DNA of 64,000 nt, taken from contig NZ_WEIC01000001.1 in assembly GCF_009184395.1 (NCBI RefSeq), positions 576,047 to 640,046 of the forward strand, read 5' to 3'. The position numbers and the translations under genes were made by a program. Every line of letters begins with the position of its first letter. Position 1 is the stretch's first letter. Source of the stretch: Amylibacter sp. SFDW26 (lineage in GTDB: Bacteria; Pseudomonadota; Alphaproteobacteria; Rhodobacterales; Rhodobacteraceae). Shown piece after piece: positions 1 to 8,945 of the stretch. The notes beneath the pieces are model-generated. The model was not told the DNA's origin and searched no databases. It saw only the letters and a program-made list of their open reading frames with translations.

Positions 1-184
1 GTAACTGGTACGTTGAACATGTTGGTGTGAATGCGCCAGGTAGGGAAAAGAGAACAACACGCTTGCCAGCGAAATAATCATCTGTTGTCATGTTTTGCCA
101 ACGAAATGGGTTATCACCACCAATAGATTCGTCGCGAACGCGTGTTCGAAAAGTTACGTTTGGAAGGTTAACGCCAGTTTTCAT
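1..184 (-). CDS. Peroxiredoxin, Prx5/AHP1-like (3' part cut off by window edge)
   Basis: Reading the minus strand from the ATG at 182-184 gives 61 residues before the window ends. The protein opens with [12 protein letters not shown] and carries the peroxidatic-cysteine motif [12 protein letters not shown], with Cys56 as the presumed nucleophile. This is the glutaredoxin/glutathione-dependent thiol peroxidase (redoxin) family, which reduces H2O2 and alkyl hydroperoxides in the cytoplasm. The usual length is about 160 residues, so two thirds lie outside the window. It is divergent from lipA and shares a 262-bp intergenic region with it. Confidence 0.85.
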   Translation of the reverse strand, partial: MKTGVNLPNVTFRTRVRDESIGGDNPFRWQNMTTDDYFAGKRVVLFSLPGAFTPTCSTYQL

Positions 185-446
185 AGGATATGTCCTTATT
201 GTTGAATATGAGTATAAGACTCACTTGGTTTATTACAGGATATGCCTACGATATTGGTGTCAGAGGACAACTGATAAAACCACTGTGGTGACAACTTGCG
301 ACATTATATCCATGACCTTGTTTATGAACGATGAAAAATCAAAATGGGCTGTGCTTTTTTAATGGTTTTATGACGTTTCTGCACAGTTTTTACGGGACAT
401 TCTGATCCGCAAGAGTTAGGCTTGTGTGAACAAGAAAGGTATCGCT

Positions 447-1397
447 ATGCGTGACTTGAATATTCCTGCGGAACGGCATCCAGAAAAGGCCCATAAGCCT
501 GATAATGTTCAGCCGAAAAAACCTGATTGGATCAGAGTGAAAGCTCCCAGCGGGCAGGGCTATGCAGACACGCGTAAAATCATGCGCGATAATAATCTTG
601 TGACTGTTTGCGAAGAAGCAGGATGTCCAAATGTTGGTGAATGTTGGTCGCAAGGCCACGCCACAATGATGATTATGGGCGAAGTTTGTACGCGTGCCTG
701 TACTTTTTGTAATATCGCGACAGGTAAGCCACCAGAAGATTTAGATGTGTTTGAACCGGGCCGTGTTGCTGCTGCGGTAAAAAAGCTTGGATTGAACCAT
801 GTGGTCATCACATCCGTAGATCGTGATGATATCAAAGATGGTGGTGCAGAGCATTTTGCACAGACTATTCGTGCAATCCGTAAGCAATCACCAAAAACAA
901 CGATCGAAATTCTAACGCCTGATTTTATTCGTTGTGATAACAGTGTGTTAGAGGTCGTTGTTGAAGCGCGCCCTGATGTGTTTAACCACAACTTAGAAAC
1001 TGTTCCAGGCCTTTATCCAGAAGTACGTCCTGGTGCGCGGTATTTCCACTCTTTGCGCCTTTTACAGCGTGTGAAAGAACTTGACCCATCCATGTTCACG
1101 AAATCGGGTATCATGGTGGGATTGGGTGAAGATCGCCAAGCTGTTATGCAAGTTATGGAAGATATGCGTGCTGCGGATTTAGATTTCTTGACAATCGGTC
1201 AGTATTTACAGCCAACACCAAAACACCACGCGGTGGATCGTTTTGTGACGCCTGAAGAGTTCGCAGCTTATGAAAAAGCAGCTTATGGTAAGGGTTTTCT
1301 GATGGTTTCTGCCACACCATTGACGCGTTCTAGCTATCATGCAGGTGATGATTTTGCGAAACTGCGTGCCGCACGCACCAAAGCGTTAGGGCTCTAA
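447..1397 (+). CDS. lipA: Lipoyl synthase
   Basis: Radical-SAM enzyme that inserts two sulfur atoms into protein-bound octanoyl groups to make lipoyl cofactor for 2-oxoacid dehydrogenases and the glycine cleavage system. Both clusters are visible: the auxiliary cluster CX4CX5C at Cys55, Cys60 and Cys66 ([12 protein letters not shown]), and the radical-SAM CxxxCxxC at Cys81, Cys85 and Cys88 (CTRACTFC). Length (316 aa) is normal. A GTG at 426 would add seven residues, but AAAGG at 433-437 sits 9 nt before the ATG at 447, so the internal ATG is preferred. It is followed 16 bp later by the cupin gene. Confidence 0.97.
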   Translation: MRDLNIPAERHPEKAHKPDNVQPKKPDWIRVKAPSGQGYADTRKIMRDNNLVTVCEEAGCPNVGECWSQGHATMMIMGEVCTRACTFCNIATGKPPEDLDVFEPGRVAAAVKKLGLNHVVITSVDRDDIKDGGAEHFAQTIRAIRKQSPKTTIEILTPDFIRCDNSVLEVVVEARPDVFNHNLETVPGLYPEVRPGARYFHSLRLLQRVKELDPSMFTKSGIMVGLGEDRQAVMQVMEDMRAADLDFLTIGQYLQPTPKHHAVDRFVTPEEFAAYEKAAYGKGFLMVSATPLTRSSYHAGDDFAKLRAARTKALGL

Positions 1398-1413
1398 TAT
1401 TTAAGGGTTTATT

Positions 1414-1743
1414 ATGAAAATGAATAACATTCCGTTTGGAATAACGGATTGGTCTGCCATTGAAAAAACAGAGCATGCAGGCGACACTGGCAAAGCTTTT
1501 TGGCAAACGCAGGTTTTTGATGATATCCGCGTGCGTATGGTGGAATATACTGCTGGGTATTTAGCTGATCACTGGTGTGAAAAGGGGCATATTTTAATGT
1601 GCCTTGAGGGTGAGCTTACAACCGAATTGGATGATGGCCGTATATTCGTTTTAAAACCTGGTATGAGTTATCAAGTTGCAGATCATGCTGAGGCACATCG
1701 TTCATCTACAGAAACTGGCGCCATATTATTCGTAGTAGATTAA
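1414..1743 (+). CDS. DHCW-motif cupin-fold protein
   Basis: Small single-domain cupin of 109 residues. The signature D52-H53-W54-C55 is followed by EKGHIL, and a second cupin strand motif lies around VLKPGMSYQVADHAEAH. These residues would line a metal-binding barrel, but no substrate can be read from the sequence. It lies 16 bp downstream of lipA and is followed by a strong terminator, so it is probably the last gene of a lipA-cupin transcript. Assignment to the small DHCW cupin family is by motif; the biological role is unknown. Confidence 0.8.
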   Translation: MKMNNIPFGITDWSAIEKTEHAGDTGKAFWQTQVFDDIRVRMVEYTAGYLADHWCEKGHILMCLEGELTTELDDGRIFVLKPGMSYQVADHAEAHRSSTETGAILFVVD

Positions 1744-1747
1744 AGTA

Positions 1748-1776
1748 AAGCCCCGCAAAAATTTTGCGAGGCTTTT
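1748..1776. terminator. Bidirectional rho-independent terminator
   Basis: Stem AAGCCCCGCAAAA / TTTTGCGAGGCTTTT between the convergent cupin gene and the CSD-DEAD helicase gene. T-runs follow on both strands, so it can serve both genes. Confidence 0.85.
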
Positions 1777-1780
1777 ATTC

Positions 1781-3361
1781 TTAACGCTTAGATTTACGAC
1801 CTTTGCCACCGCCTTTTGGTTTCCCTTTTCCTTTAGGGCCACCAAATGATTTGCTTGGGCGAGGGCCACCGCGACCGCGGCCTGACCTGCCGCGTGGTTC
1901 TGGTTTTTCCTCTGGTGGGATAACAACCGAAGTCAAGCCTTCTAACTGAGTAACAGGAACAGGCTTTTTAATTGTTTTTTCAATATCGCGCAGGAGTTTT
2001 TGTTCATCTGGAGAGCAGAATGAAATCGCACGACCAGATGCGCCCGCACGTGCAGTGCGACCAATACGGTGTACATAGCTTTCTGGAACGTTTGGCAGGT
2101 CATAGTTGATTACGATCTCAATACCCGAAATATCAATACCACGTGCTGCAATATCTGTTGCAATCAGCACATATGTTTTACCTTTGCGAAAATCTTCTAA
2201 TGCACGCTGGCGTTGACCTTGGGATTTATTACCATGAATTGCATCCGCTTTAATATCCTGTGTTGCCAACCACTTAACCAGCTTATCTGATCCATGTTTG
2301 GTGCGTGCAAATACGATGATACGCTTGCTAGGGTTTTTCTTTACAATACGTTCAAGTGCCAATCCCTTGTTCATTTTGACAAGGTGCATTACCTCTTGTT
2401 TCACTTTTTCCGCTGTTGTGCTTTCAGGGGCAACAGAAACCTCAACTGGGTCATTCAGATGGTCAGATGCTAATTCGCGAATAAGCTTGGGCATTGTTGC
2501 AGAAAACAATAAAGTTTGACGTTCTTTCGCCAACTTAGGCAAAATACGCTTGATGGCTGGCATAAAGCCAATATCCATCATTTGATCTGCTTCATCTAAG
2601 ACAACAAAATTGGTTTGATCTAAGCGTAAACCTTTTTGATCAACCAAGTCTTCTAGGCGACCTGGAGTTGCTACAAGGATATCTACGCCACGAGATAAGG
2701 CTTGCATCTGTCTGCGAATAGGGGCGCCACCGATGGCAACCGCAAAATCGAGAGGTAGTTTTTTACCCATATCGCGCAGGTTGGTGTGAATTTGCATCGC
2801 CAACTCACGTGTCGGTGTCAGTATTAATACACGTGTGGAACGTGCTTTGCGCTCTATCGGGTTGTGCAATAATTTGTGCAGAATTGGCAAAGAAAAGGCT
2901 GCGGTTTTACCAGTGCCCGTTTGGGCCAAACCAACAATATCACGGTCCTTTAGAACTGCTGGAATCGCTTGCGCCTGAATAGGTGTAGGTGTTGTGTATC
3001 CAAGGAAAGACAAGGATTTAACCAGCAATGGATCAAGACCAAGCTTATCAAATGCAGATGCATCGCTTTTGGGTGTTTCAGCGATAACCTTCGCTTCGGC
3101 CGCTTTCTCCTTTGGAGATTTCTTTTTGGGACGCGGGCGCGGTGCTTCACCTTTAAGCAATGCAAAATTTGCACCAGCTTTGCGACCTGTTTCTGTATCT
3201 GTTTGTACATCAAAAGATACACGTATACCTTCTGCAAGGTCTTTCAGGCCAGACGCCTTCAAAGCCTTCATGTGTACAAACACATCATTTTCACCTTCAT
3301 CGGGATTTACGAATCCGATGCCCTTTTTGGCATCGTACCAAAGCACAGTTCCTGTCAGCAT
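1781..3361 (-). CDS. Cold-shock domain fused to DEAD-box RNA helicase
   Basis: 526-residue protein with two modules. Residues 1-70 are a cold-shock domain (GTVLWYDAKKGIGFV, NDVFVHM) with RNP1- and RNP2-like strands. A K/P/E-rich linker (about 75-100) leads into a full RhlE-type DEAD-box helicase (about 103-470): AQTGTGKT, PTRELAMQ, VLDEADQM, SATMP, and HRIGRTAR. A Gly/Arg/Lys-rich tail (about 485-526) is typical of RNA-binding helicase ends. Likely role: ATP-dependent unwinding of structured RNA in ribosome assembly or at low temperature. The in-frame ATG at 3361 starts directly with the CSD, and there is no stop between the modules. The cold-shock module at the N terminus is the unusual part. 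Confidence 0.93.
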   Translation of the reverse strand: MLTGTVLWYDAKKGIGFVNPDEGENDVFVHMKALKASGLKDLAEGIRVSFDVQTDTETGRKAGANFALLKGEAPRPRPKKKSPKEKAAEAKVIAETPKSDASAFDKLGLDPLLVKSLSFLGYTTPTPIQAQAIPAVLKDRDIVGLAQTGTGKTAAFSLPILHKLLHNPIERKARSTRVLILTPTRELAMQIHTNLRDMGKKLPLDFAVAIGGAPIRRQMQALSRGVDILVATPGRLEDLVDQKGLRLDQTNFVVLDEADQMMDIGFMPAIKRILPKLAKERQTLLFSATMPKLIRELASDHLNDPVEVSVAPESTTAEKVKQEVMHLVKMNKGLALERIVKKNPSKRIIVFARTKHGSDKLVKWLATQDIKADAIHGNKSQGQRQRALEDFRKGKTYVLIATDIAARGIDISGIEIVINYDLPNVPESYVHRIGRTARAGASGRAISFCSPDEQKLLRDIEKTIKKPVPVTQLEGLTSVVIPPEEKPEPRGRSGRGRGGPRPSKSFGGPKGKGKPKGGGKGRKSKR

Positions 3362-3474
3362 ATCGCTCTTTCAAAAAGGCGCAGCCTTCACATACAGGCG
3401 CGCGTTAAGGGATGGCGGAGGTGCCGTATATCCCGTAGGCGGCTTCAATAGGGTTCGAGGGCTAAAGTCAAGGC

Positions 3475-4545
3475 TTATAGATCAAGTGTGTTTGCTACAA
3501 AGCGGCGGCGCAGGGATGGAACGCGTGCAAACAGTTTTAAGAGGCGCATAAGGATAAAACGTTTCGTAAAGCTGGTTGTCGTAACCGCTTTTCTCATACG
3601 TTCCGACATTTGTATGGCTTTCTTGCCCAACGGGTGGCGGATCGCAGTATAGTTCTTAGTCGTACCATTCGCGATGCATTCGGCCAGTTCTGCGGCATCT
3701 GCGATACCTAAGTTCATTCCGCGACCGCCAACAGGGGAATGACAATGCGCTGCATCACCCGCCAAAAACGCGCGACCAAGTTGGTAGGTTTTGGCCTGCC
3801 GAATAGACACTTTAAAGGTGCCAGAACGGCGAATCTTTTCGACAATCATTGGAATTGGAAGGGCGGCAAGGGCATCTTTGGATGTAGCAACAACTCTAAA
3901 ACGCTCTTTATCTAGGGGAACTGTAACCGCAACGTTTCCATCTTTAAGTAAGAAGATACTGAAACTGCGTGGATTTCGCCAAACTTTGGCATCCACATCA
4001 GCAATCGACCATGTTTCAGGTAAGTCAAACCCTTCATAAGGAATACGTAAGGCCTCGCGTACTGTAGAATTTACGCCATCTGCACCAATCACGTAATCAA
4101 ACCGGAAAGCCTTGCCCAAGATGCTAACTGAAACCTCATTGTCTGATTGCGAAAGTGATAAAAATTCGGCGCCGTAATTCACTTTACCACCTAATTCTCG
4201 AAATACTTTTAGCAAATGATATTCAGTGCGATCTTGGGGAAGTGCGTACAAACGCTTGTTCAAACCCCTTAAGCCATTCATCTTGATCGAAGAGACCTGT
4301 TTATCTTGATTGTGGAAAACACTGGATTGAATAATTACAGCTTCTTTGCGAATGGCTTTTGCAGCGCCAGAAGGTGTCAAAATATCCATTGAGTTTGGTA
4401 AGATGCCAACGGCGCGGGATAAATTTGACGCTGTTTTCCGTTTTTCAATCACAACAGGCATAATCCCGCGGCGCGCCAATTCGATTGCAGCGGTTAATCC
4501 TGTTGGGCCTGCACCCACTATTAAGACACGTGTGCTTTGGGTCAT
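3475..4545 (-). CDS. FAD-dependent monooxygenase (FAD_binding_3 family)
   Basis: Flavoprotein hydroxylase of the PHBH/UbiH superfamily. Visible motifs: N-terminal dinucleotide fold LIVGAGPTGLTAAIELARRG, the DG motif GADGVNSTVRE, and the GD motif FLAGDAAHCHSPVGGRGMN that contacts FAD ribityl. The start is placed at the ATG at 4543-4545 (MTQSTRVLIVG). The longer frame upstream is the neighbouring small gene read in another frame. It is 356 aa, slightly short for the family. It lies 5 bp after the stop of the 60-residue membrane protein, suggesting co-transcription. The substrate cannot be predicted; an aromatic compound is likely. Confidence 0.88.
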   Translation of the reverse strand: MTQSTRVLIVGAGPTGLTAAIELARRGIMPVVIEKRKTASNLSRAVGILPNSMDILTPSGAAKAIRKEAVIIQSSVFHNQDKQVSSIKMNGLRGLNKRLYALPQDRTEYHLLKVFRELGGKVNYGAEFLSLSQSDNEVSVSILGKAFRFDYVIGADGVNSTVREALRIPYEGFDLPETWSIADVDAKVWRNPRSFSIFLLKDGNVAVTVPLDKERFRVVATSKDALAALPIPMIVEKIRRSGTFKVSIRQAKTYQLGRAFLAGDAAHCHSPVGGRGMNLGIADAAELAECIANGTTKNYTAIRHPLGKKAIQMSERMRKAVTTTSFTKRFILMRLLKLFARVPSLRRRFVANTLDL

Positions 4546-4550
4546 GATTG

Positions 4551-4733
4551 TCAGAATTTCGGTGTTCGTCGGATACTGTTGACTGATAGAAAATCTGGCC
4601 AACCGTAAAAATATTCGTAAGCGTATAAAAGCGCGCAAGCGAGGATGATATAGAAAACAAATTTTACGCGTTTCCATGACGGAGGGTTTTGCGCCCAACG
4701 CTTCATGCGCATCATCCAATGCAATCCAATCAT
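4551..4733 (-). CDS. Small single-pass membrane protein, conserved hypothetical
   Basis: 60-residue protein with a basic N-terminal segment (RMKRWAQNPPSWKRVK), one hydrophobic helix (FVFYIILACALLYAYEYF) and a short GWPDFLSVN tail. The positive-inside pattern suggests a cytoplasmic N terminus. The RWAQNPPS...RVK arrangement resembles small proteins I recall from other Rhodobacterales (from memory, not searched). Its stop is 5 bp upstream of the FAD monooxygenase start on the same strand. Function is unknown. It is easily missed because the monooxygenase frame stays open across it. Confidence 0.65.
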   Translation of the reverse strand: MIGLHWMMRMKRWAQNPPSWKRVKFVFYIILACALLYAYEYFYGWPDFLSVNSIRRTPKF

Positions 4734-4853
4734 GGTTCGTTTTCCTTTAACCTGCTTACAGGTATTACGCCCTTATGTACCACATGTTAGCGAATTTACC
4801 TTATGCTACAAGATAGCACGTGACCTTTGTGAAAACGCTGCCTAAATAGGGGT

Positions 4854-5303
4854 ATGCCTACACACGCTGAAACACGAATAATGCCTTATACAGCCAAACA
4901 GATGTACGATCTGATCGCGGATGTGGATGCTTACCCCAAATTTTTACCTTGGTGTTCTGCTGCACGCATTCGTAAGCGCACCCCAGATGGTATGAACGAA
5001 ATTGTGGATGCGGATTTGGTAATCTCTTTCAAAGTGTTTCGTGAAAGATTTGGGTCTCGCGTTACTTTGATGCCGGAAGATAATAAAATTGTTGTTGAAT
5101 ATCTGGACGGGCCTTTCAAATACCTGAAAAACAATTGGTCATTTGTTGATTGTAAGGATGGCTGTGAGGTGGATTTTTTCGTTGATTTTGAATTTAAATC
5201 TAAAATCTTACAAACGCTTATTGGTGTGGTTTTTACCGAAGCTATGCACCGCATTGTAAGGGCATTCGAAGATCGCGCCGCAGAACTATACGGCACTAAA
5301 TAA
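4854..5303 (+). CDS. Coq10/RatA-like START-fold protein (ubiquinone-binding)
   Basis: 149-residue polyketide-cyclase/START-fold protein. The N terminus MPTHAETRIMPYTAKQMYDL and the segment VDAYPKFLPWC are characteristic of the Coq10/RatA family. In alphaproteobacteria these proteins are thought to bind or chaperone ubiquinone; in E. coli the homologue RatA is described as a toxin blocking 70S assembly. No signal peptide or membrane helix is seen. It stands alone, with its own terminator-proximal end facing amtB. The coenzyme Q role is the more likely one. Confidence 0.88.
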   Translation: MPTHAETRIMPYTAKQMYDLIADVDAYPKFLPWCSAARIRKRTPDGMNEIVDADLVISFKVFRERFGSRVTLMPEDNKIVVEYLDGPFKYLKNNWSFVDCKDGCEVDFFVDFEFKSKILQTLIGVVFTEAMHRIVRAFEDRAAELYGTK

Positions 5304-5314
5304 ATATACAGTAT

Positions 5315-5342
5315 AAAAAAAACCGCCCCCGAAGGGACGGTT
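5315..5342 (-). terminator. Rho-independent terminator of amtB
   Basis: On the minus strand: AACCGTCCC-TTCG-GGGGCGGTT followed by at least six T, 25 bp after the amtB stop. The plus strand has no T-run after the stem, so it is directional, although the ratA/coq10-like gene also ends here. Confidence 0.85.
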
Positions 5343-5367
5343 AAAGTACAGGAAGAGTACTCGGTAA

Positions 5368-6549
5368 TTATGATGCGTGATCGTATGCGCGCTCACCATG
5401 TGATGTCAGATCAAGACCAGTAACTTCATCTTCTTCTGACACACGAATTGGGAAGATAACCGCTACTAATTTCACCAGGATGAATGTCACAACAACAGTA
5501 AAGACCCCTACAACGATCAGGCCGCCCACTTGTGCGGTCCAATCTGCGTGACCTAATACTGCTAACATTATGATACCAAACATGCCGCCAACACCGTGTA
5601 CGGCGAATACGTCTAATGTATCGTCAATTTTCAACATGTTCTTAACAACACCGCAAAGTTCTTGGCAAAGTACGCCTGCGATTGCACCGATCAACATGGC
5701 TTCCATTGGGCTAACTGAACCAGATGCAGGTGTAATAGATGCAAGGCCAGCGATTGTACCTGTGACCATGCCAACCATGGATGCCTTACCGTACTTGATA
5801 CGTTCGTAAGCGGCCCATGTTAAGGATGCTGTTGCGGCAGAGATGTGCGTTACGGTCAATGCCATAGCTGCTGTACCGTCTGCTGCAAGTGCTGAACCGC
5901 CGTTAAAGCCGAACCAGCCAACCCATAACATTGATGCACCGATCATCACATAACCAGGATTATGTGGGGGTACGTTTTTATTTCTGCGCGCGCCAAGTAC
6001 GACGGCAACGACCAAAGCTGCAAGACCAGCTGTTTCGTGTACAACGATACCGCCTGCGAAGTCATTGACGCCTTCTGCAAACAAGGACCATTCAGCGCCA
6101 GCCAATAGGCCGCCACCCCAGATCCAGTGCGTGACTGGTGCGTAAACCAACAACATCCATAGGCCAGAGAATGTTAGAACGAATGCAAAGCTGATCCGTT
6201 CTACATATGCACCTACGATCAATGCAGGTGTGATGACTGCGAATGTCATCTGGAAAGCAAAGAATAGGATTTCAGGAATAGTGCCCGACATTGTATCTGA
6301 TGTAACACCTGTCATGAACATTTTGCCTAAGCCGCCCCAGTAAGCGTTCCCTTCGCCAAATGCGATGGAATACCCCGCTACCAGCCATAGGACTGACATC
6401 AAACATGCAATTGCAAAACATTGCATTAATACTGAAAGTACGTTGCGTGCGCGAACCAAGCCGCCATAAAAGAGCGCAAGGCCCGGAAGTGTCATAAAGA
6501 GTACCAGCGCCGTTGCGACGATGATCCATGCTGTATCTGCACCGTTCAT
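5368..6549 (-). CDS. amtB: Ammonium transporter
   Basis: Amt/Rh-family channel of the inner membrane with about 11 hydrophobic helices. Family motifs include FYGGLVRARNVLSVLMQC near the N terminus and DFAGGIVVHETAG, which contains the conserved Asp of the ammonium site. Two ATGs (6549, 6555) and an upstream TTG (6564) are in frame. GAGGG lies about 8 nt before the ATG at 6549, so that start is chosen. No glnK gene precedes it, although amtB is usually preceded by glnK. Regulation by the NtrBC system encoded nearby is expected, but I saw no sigma54 -24/-12 promoter. Confidence 0.96.
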   Translation of the reverse strand: MNGADTAWIIVATALVLFMTLPGLALFYGGLVRARNVLSVLMQCFAIACLMSVLWLVAGYSIAFGEGNAYWGGLGKMFMTGVTSDTMSGTIPEILFFAFQMTFAVITPALIVGAYVERISFAFVLTFSGLWMLLVYAPVTHWIWGGGLLAGAEWSLFAEGVNDFAGGIVVHETAGLAALVVAVVLGARRNKNVPPHNPGYVMIGASMLWVGWFGFNGGSALAADGTAAMALTVTHISAATASLTWAAYERIKYGKASMVGMVTGTIAGLASITPASGSVSPMEAMLIGAIAGVLCQELCGVVKNMLKIDDTLDVFAVHGVGGMFGIIMLAVLGHADWTAQVGGLIVVGVFTVVVTFILVKLVAVIFPIRVSEEDEVTGLDLTSHGERAYDHAS

Positions 6550-6730
6550 TTTCATATCCCTCAAAAAATGCGTAATTGAGGTGTTTTTAGTCGCGATTGC
6601 AGGTTTAGAGGAAGATTAAAGGGCCGTATCGCAGTTTTATAAATAGGCATATTGGTTCAATTGCTTAAAAAATAATCAGTAAAACTTAGAACGCATAAAA
6701 AACATGCAAATTTGAGTCTTTCAAATTGCT

Positions 6731-7204
6731 TTATTTTGCAGCGTTTAAAATCAAATTGAGTGCAAATTGGGCAGATTCTAAACGCACATTCTCGCGTCCA
6801 AGGGGGCCAAACTCTACTGTTTGCGTCTGTGTTTTTTGACCTTTAACAGCAAGTCCAAAGCAAACACGTCCCTCTGGTTTATGCTCTGATGGCCCAGGGC
6901 CAGCAATGCCTGTAATTGATACAGATATATCTGTATGGCTTGCTTCTAATGCGCCATCAGCCATTTCTTTTGCGACTGGTTCGGACACAGCGCCGTATTC
7001 ACCCAATGTGTTGCCTTTAACATTGATCATCTGCATTTTTGCAGCATTAGAATATGTAACGTACCCACGATCCACAACATCAGATGATCCAGAAATTTGA
7101 GTTAAGGCCGCTACAACCATGCCGCCAGTGCAGCTCTCAGCGGTTGCAAGGGTCCATCCTTTTGCACGGCAGGCGTCTAAAACATCTGATGCGAGTTGTT
7201 CCAT
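6731..7204 (-). CDS. pncC: CinA-family nicotinamide-nucleotide amidase
   Basis: 157-residue stand-alone C-terminal CinA domain that deamidates nicotinamide mononucleotide in pyridine-nucleotide salvage. Diagnostic motifs are LATAESCTGGMVVAAL, the central SNAAKMQMINV region, YGAVSEPVAKEMADGA and SITGIAGPGP. The catalytic Ser lies in AESCTGG. The N-terminal MoCF domain found in full-length CinA is absent, as is common. Its start ATG overlaps the end of pgpA, indicating translational coupling in the ispD-ispF-pgpA-pncC transcript. Confidence 0.92.
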   Translation of the reverse strand: MEQLASDVLDACRAKGWTLATAESCTGGMVVAALTQISGSSDVVDRGYVTYSNAAKMQMINVKGNTLGEYGAVSEPVAKEMADGALEASHTDISVSITGIAGPGPSEHKPEGRVCFGLAVKGQKTQTQTVEFGPLGRENVRLESAQFALNLILNAAK

Positions 7205-7692
7205 TAGATATATCCGTGTGCCAACGCACCCAATAAGGTGGTTAAAGTGGCGGCCATAATACCCGCGAAGACATCGTCCAACATGACACCAAAAGGTGTC
7301 TCTTTCTTATCTGCCCAGCTCACAGGCCAAGGTTTAAGAATGTCAAAGAAGCGAAAAAACATCAGGCCAACGACCAAACCAGGCCATGGTAGAATGGCAA
7401 GTGGTACTTCCCAAAGCCATAACATGCCTGCAAGCGGGAATAGGGTGATCCATTGTCCAACTACCTCATCAATCACCACTTCGCCTGGGTCGTGGTTATC
7501 TGTGTTGGCAGTATGCTGTGCGGTTGCCCACCAACCGATGAAAAAGGTGGCGATAGTTGCAATAAGAAGTGCGGGGAAGCTGCCCATTGCAAAAATGATG
7601 ATTGCAAAAGGTAGCGCAGCCAAAGAACCCCATGTGCCAGGTGCTTTTGGCATCAGACCAACGTAAAAGAAGGTTGCGATTAATTTGCTCAT
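7204..7692 (-). CDS. pgpA: Phosphatidylglycerophosphatase A
   Basis: 162-residue inner-membrane phosphatase that converts phosphatidylglycerol phosphate to phosphatidylglycerol. Motifs are [10 protein letters not shown] near the N terminus, [17 protein letters not shown] and the [12 protein letters not shown]...[10 protein letters not shown] block, all typical of PgpA. Three to four hydrophobic segments are visible. It overlaps ispF by 4 bp and pncC by 1 bp, so it sits inside a tightly packed operon. Confidence 0.93.
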   Translation of the reverse strand: MSKLIATFFYVGLMPKAPGTWGSLAALPFAIIIFAMGSFPALLIATIATFFIGWWATAQHTANTDNHDPGEVVIDEVVGQWITLFPLAGMLWLWEVPLAILPWPGLVVGLMFFRFFDILKPWPVSWADKKETPFGVMLDDVFAGIMAATLTTLLGALAHGYI

Positions 7693-8168
7693 ATTTTCAC
7701 CAATGTTGCAGTGGCTTGGGCTGCAATGCCTTCGCCACGCCCTGTAAAGCCAAGTGTTTCAGATGTTGTTGCCTTCACGCTAATGCGCTCAAGCTCCAAC
7801 CCAGTGATATCTGACAATGTTTTACGCATTGCTAGTGCGTTTGGGCCGATTTTGGGCTGTTCACAGATCAAAGTGCAATCGATGTTTGTGATCGTAAAGC
7901 CCCTAGATGTTGAGGTTTCGACTGCTTTCTTTAGGAAAATATCAGAAGCAGCGCCTTTCCATTGGTCATCATTTGGTGGAAACCATTGGCCAATATCACC
8001 TTCTGCCATTGCGCCAAAAATTGCGTCTGTGATTGCATGCATGCCAACATCGGCGTCAGAATGCCCGATCAACCCGCGATCAAATGGGATTTTAACGCCA
8101 CATAATATTACGTGGTCGCCTTCACCCAATTTGTGAACGTCAAATCCGTTTCCGACACGAATATCCAT
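7689..8168 (-). CDS. ispF: 2-C-methyl-D-erythritol 2,4-cyclodiphosphate synthase
   Basis: MEP-pathway enzyme that cyclises CDP-ME 2-phosphate with loss of CMP. Metal-ligand motif [19 protein letters not shown] (Asp and His of DxH) is at the N terminus, followed by [19 protein letters not shown] with the second His, and [17 protein letters not shown] at the C terminus. Length (159 aa) matches the family. It lies 3 bp after ispD; in many alphaproteobacteria the two are fused, but here they are separate adjacent genes. Confidence 0.96.
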   Translation of the reverse strand: MDIRVGNGFDVHKLGEGDHVILCGVKIPFDRGLIGHSDADVGMHAITDAIFGAMAEGDIGQWFPPNDDQWKGAASDIFLKKAVETSTSRGFTITNIDCTLICEQPKIGPNALAMRKTLSDITGLELERISVKATTSETLGFTGRGEGIAAQATATLVKI

Positions 8169-8171
8169 GCT

Positions 8172-8846
8172 CTATCCTATTAGTCTTTCAGCCAGATCAA
8201 AGTCTTCTGGCTGTGTTATTTTTAAGTTTAGCTCTGACCCAAGAATAGGGGTCACGTCAAGACCTGCTGCGCGTGCCATTGCCACATCATCATCAGCGGG
8301 CTCTTTAGCATTTTCATGAGCCGCTATAATATCTGCCGTATAAAAAGCCTGAGGTGTTTGTCCACGCCATAGTGTATCGCGTTTTTGAGCATCTTGAGCT
8401 TTTCCATTTGCAACATGCCAAAGGGCGTCAGTGACGGGCAGGGCCAAAAAGGCTGCTTTATCTGTATCTAGGGCATCAATAATGCGGTTAAGCGCGTCAT
8501 ATGGCAGTAATGGTCTCGCACCATCGTGGATGAAAACCTGTTCGCCCTTACATGCTTGAAGGCCATTTAAAACAGACGCGCTGCGTGTATTGCCACCAAT
8601 GGATGGTGTTTGTAATCGTGCATCATTAATCATTTCGACACAGGCAGCATAATGTACCTGATCGTCTGGATTTATAACGACACGAACCTCGGTAATGCGA
8701 TCGCTTGCTAGTAACGCTTTGATCGTATGCGTTAAAATAGGGATTCCCGCTAAAGGGCGGTATTGTTTTGGTAATCCACCGCCTGCGCGTGTTCCGCGTC
8801 CTGCGGCAACGATAAGTCCTGTGCGTTTCATTGGCATTTTCGTCAT
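8172..8846 (-). CDS. ispD: 2-C-methyl-D-erythritol 4-phosphate cytidylyltransferase
   Basis: MEP-pathway nucleotidyltransferase. The CTP-binding N terminus GLIVAAGRGTRAGGGLPKQY is diagnostic, with VFIHDGARPLL and the late LKITQPEDF motif also present. Starts at 8846 (MTKMPMKRTG) or 8831 (MKRTG) are both possible; the longer one is listed. It is the first gene of the ispD-ispF-pgpA-pncC minus-strand operon, divergent from dusB across about 100 bp. Confidence 0.95.
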   Translation of the reverse strand: MTKMPMKRTGLIVAAGRGTRAGGGLPKQYRPLAGIPILTHTIKALLASDRITEVRVVINPDDQVHYAACVEMINDARLQTPSIGGNTRSASVLNGLQACKGEQVFIHDGARPLLPYDALNRIIDALDTDKAAFLALPVTDALWHVANGKAQDAQKRDTLWRGQTPQAFYTADIIAAHENAKEPADDDVAMARAAGLDVTPILGSELNLKITQPEDFDLAERLIG

Positions 8847-8945
8847 TTTTGCTTATTTATTGTGCATATTTCAGTTTGATAGGGCTTTGGCGGATTGCTG
8901 ATCCCGATAAAGGCGTATAGATGTGATTTTGCATAAGGATTAAGC

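Noticed and set aside
6550-6730. Possible sigma54 promoter upstream of amtB
   Set aside because: No GG-N10-GC type -24/-12 element was found on the minus strand; consistent with the loop-less NtrC acting through sigma70.
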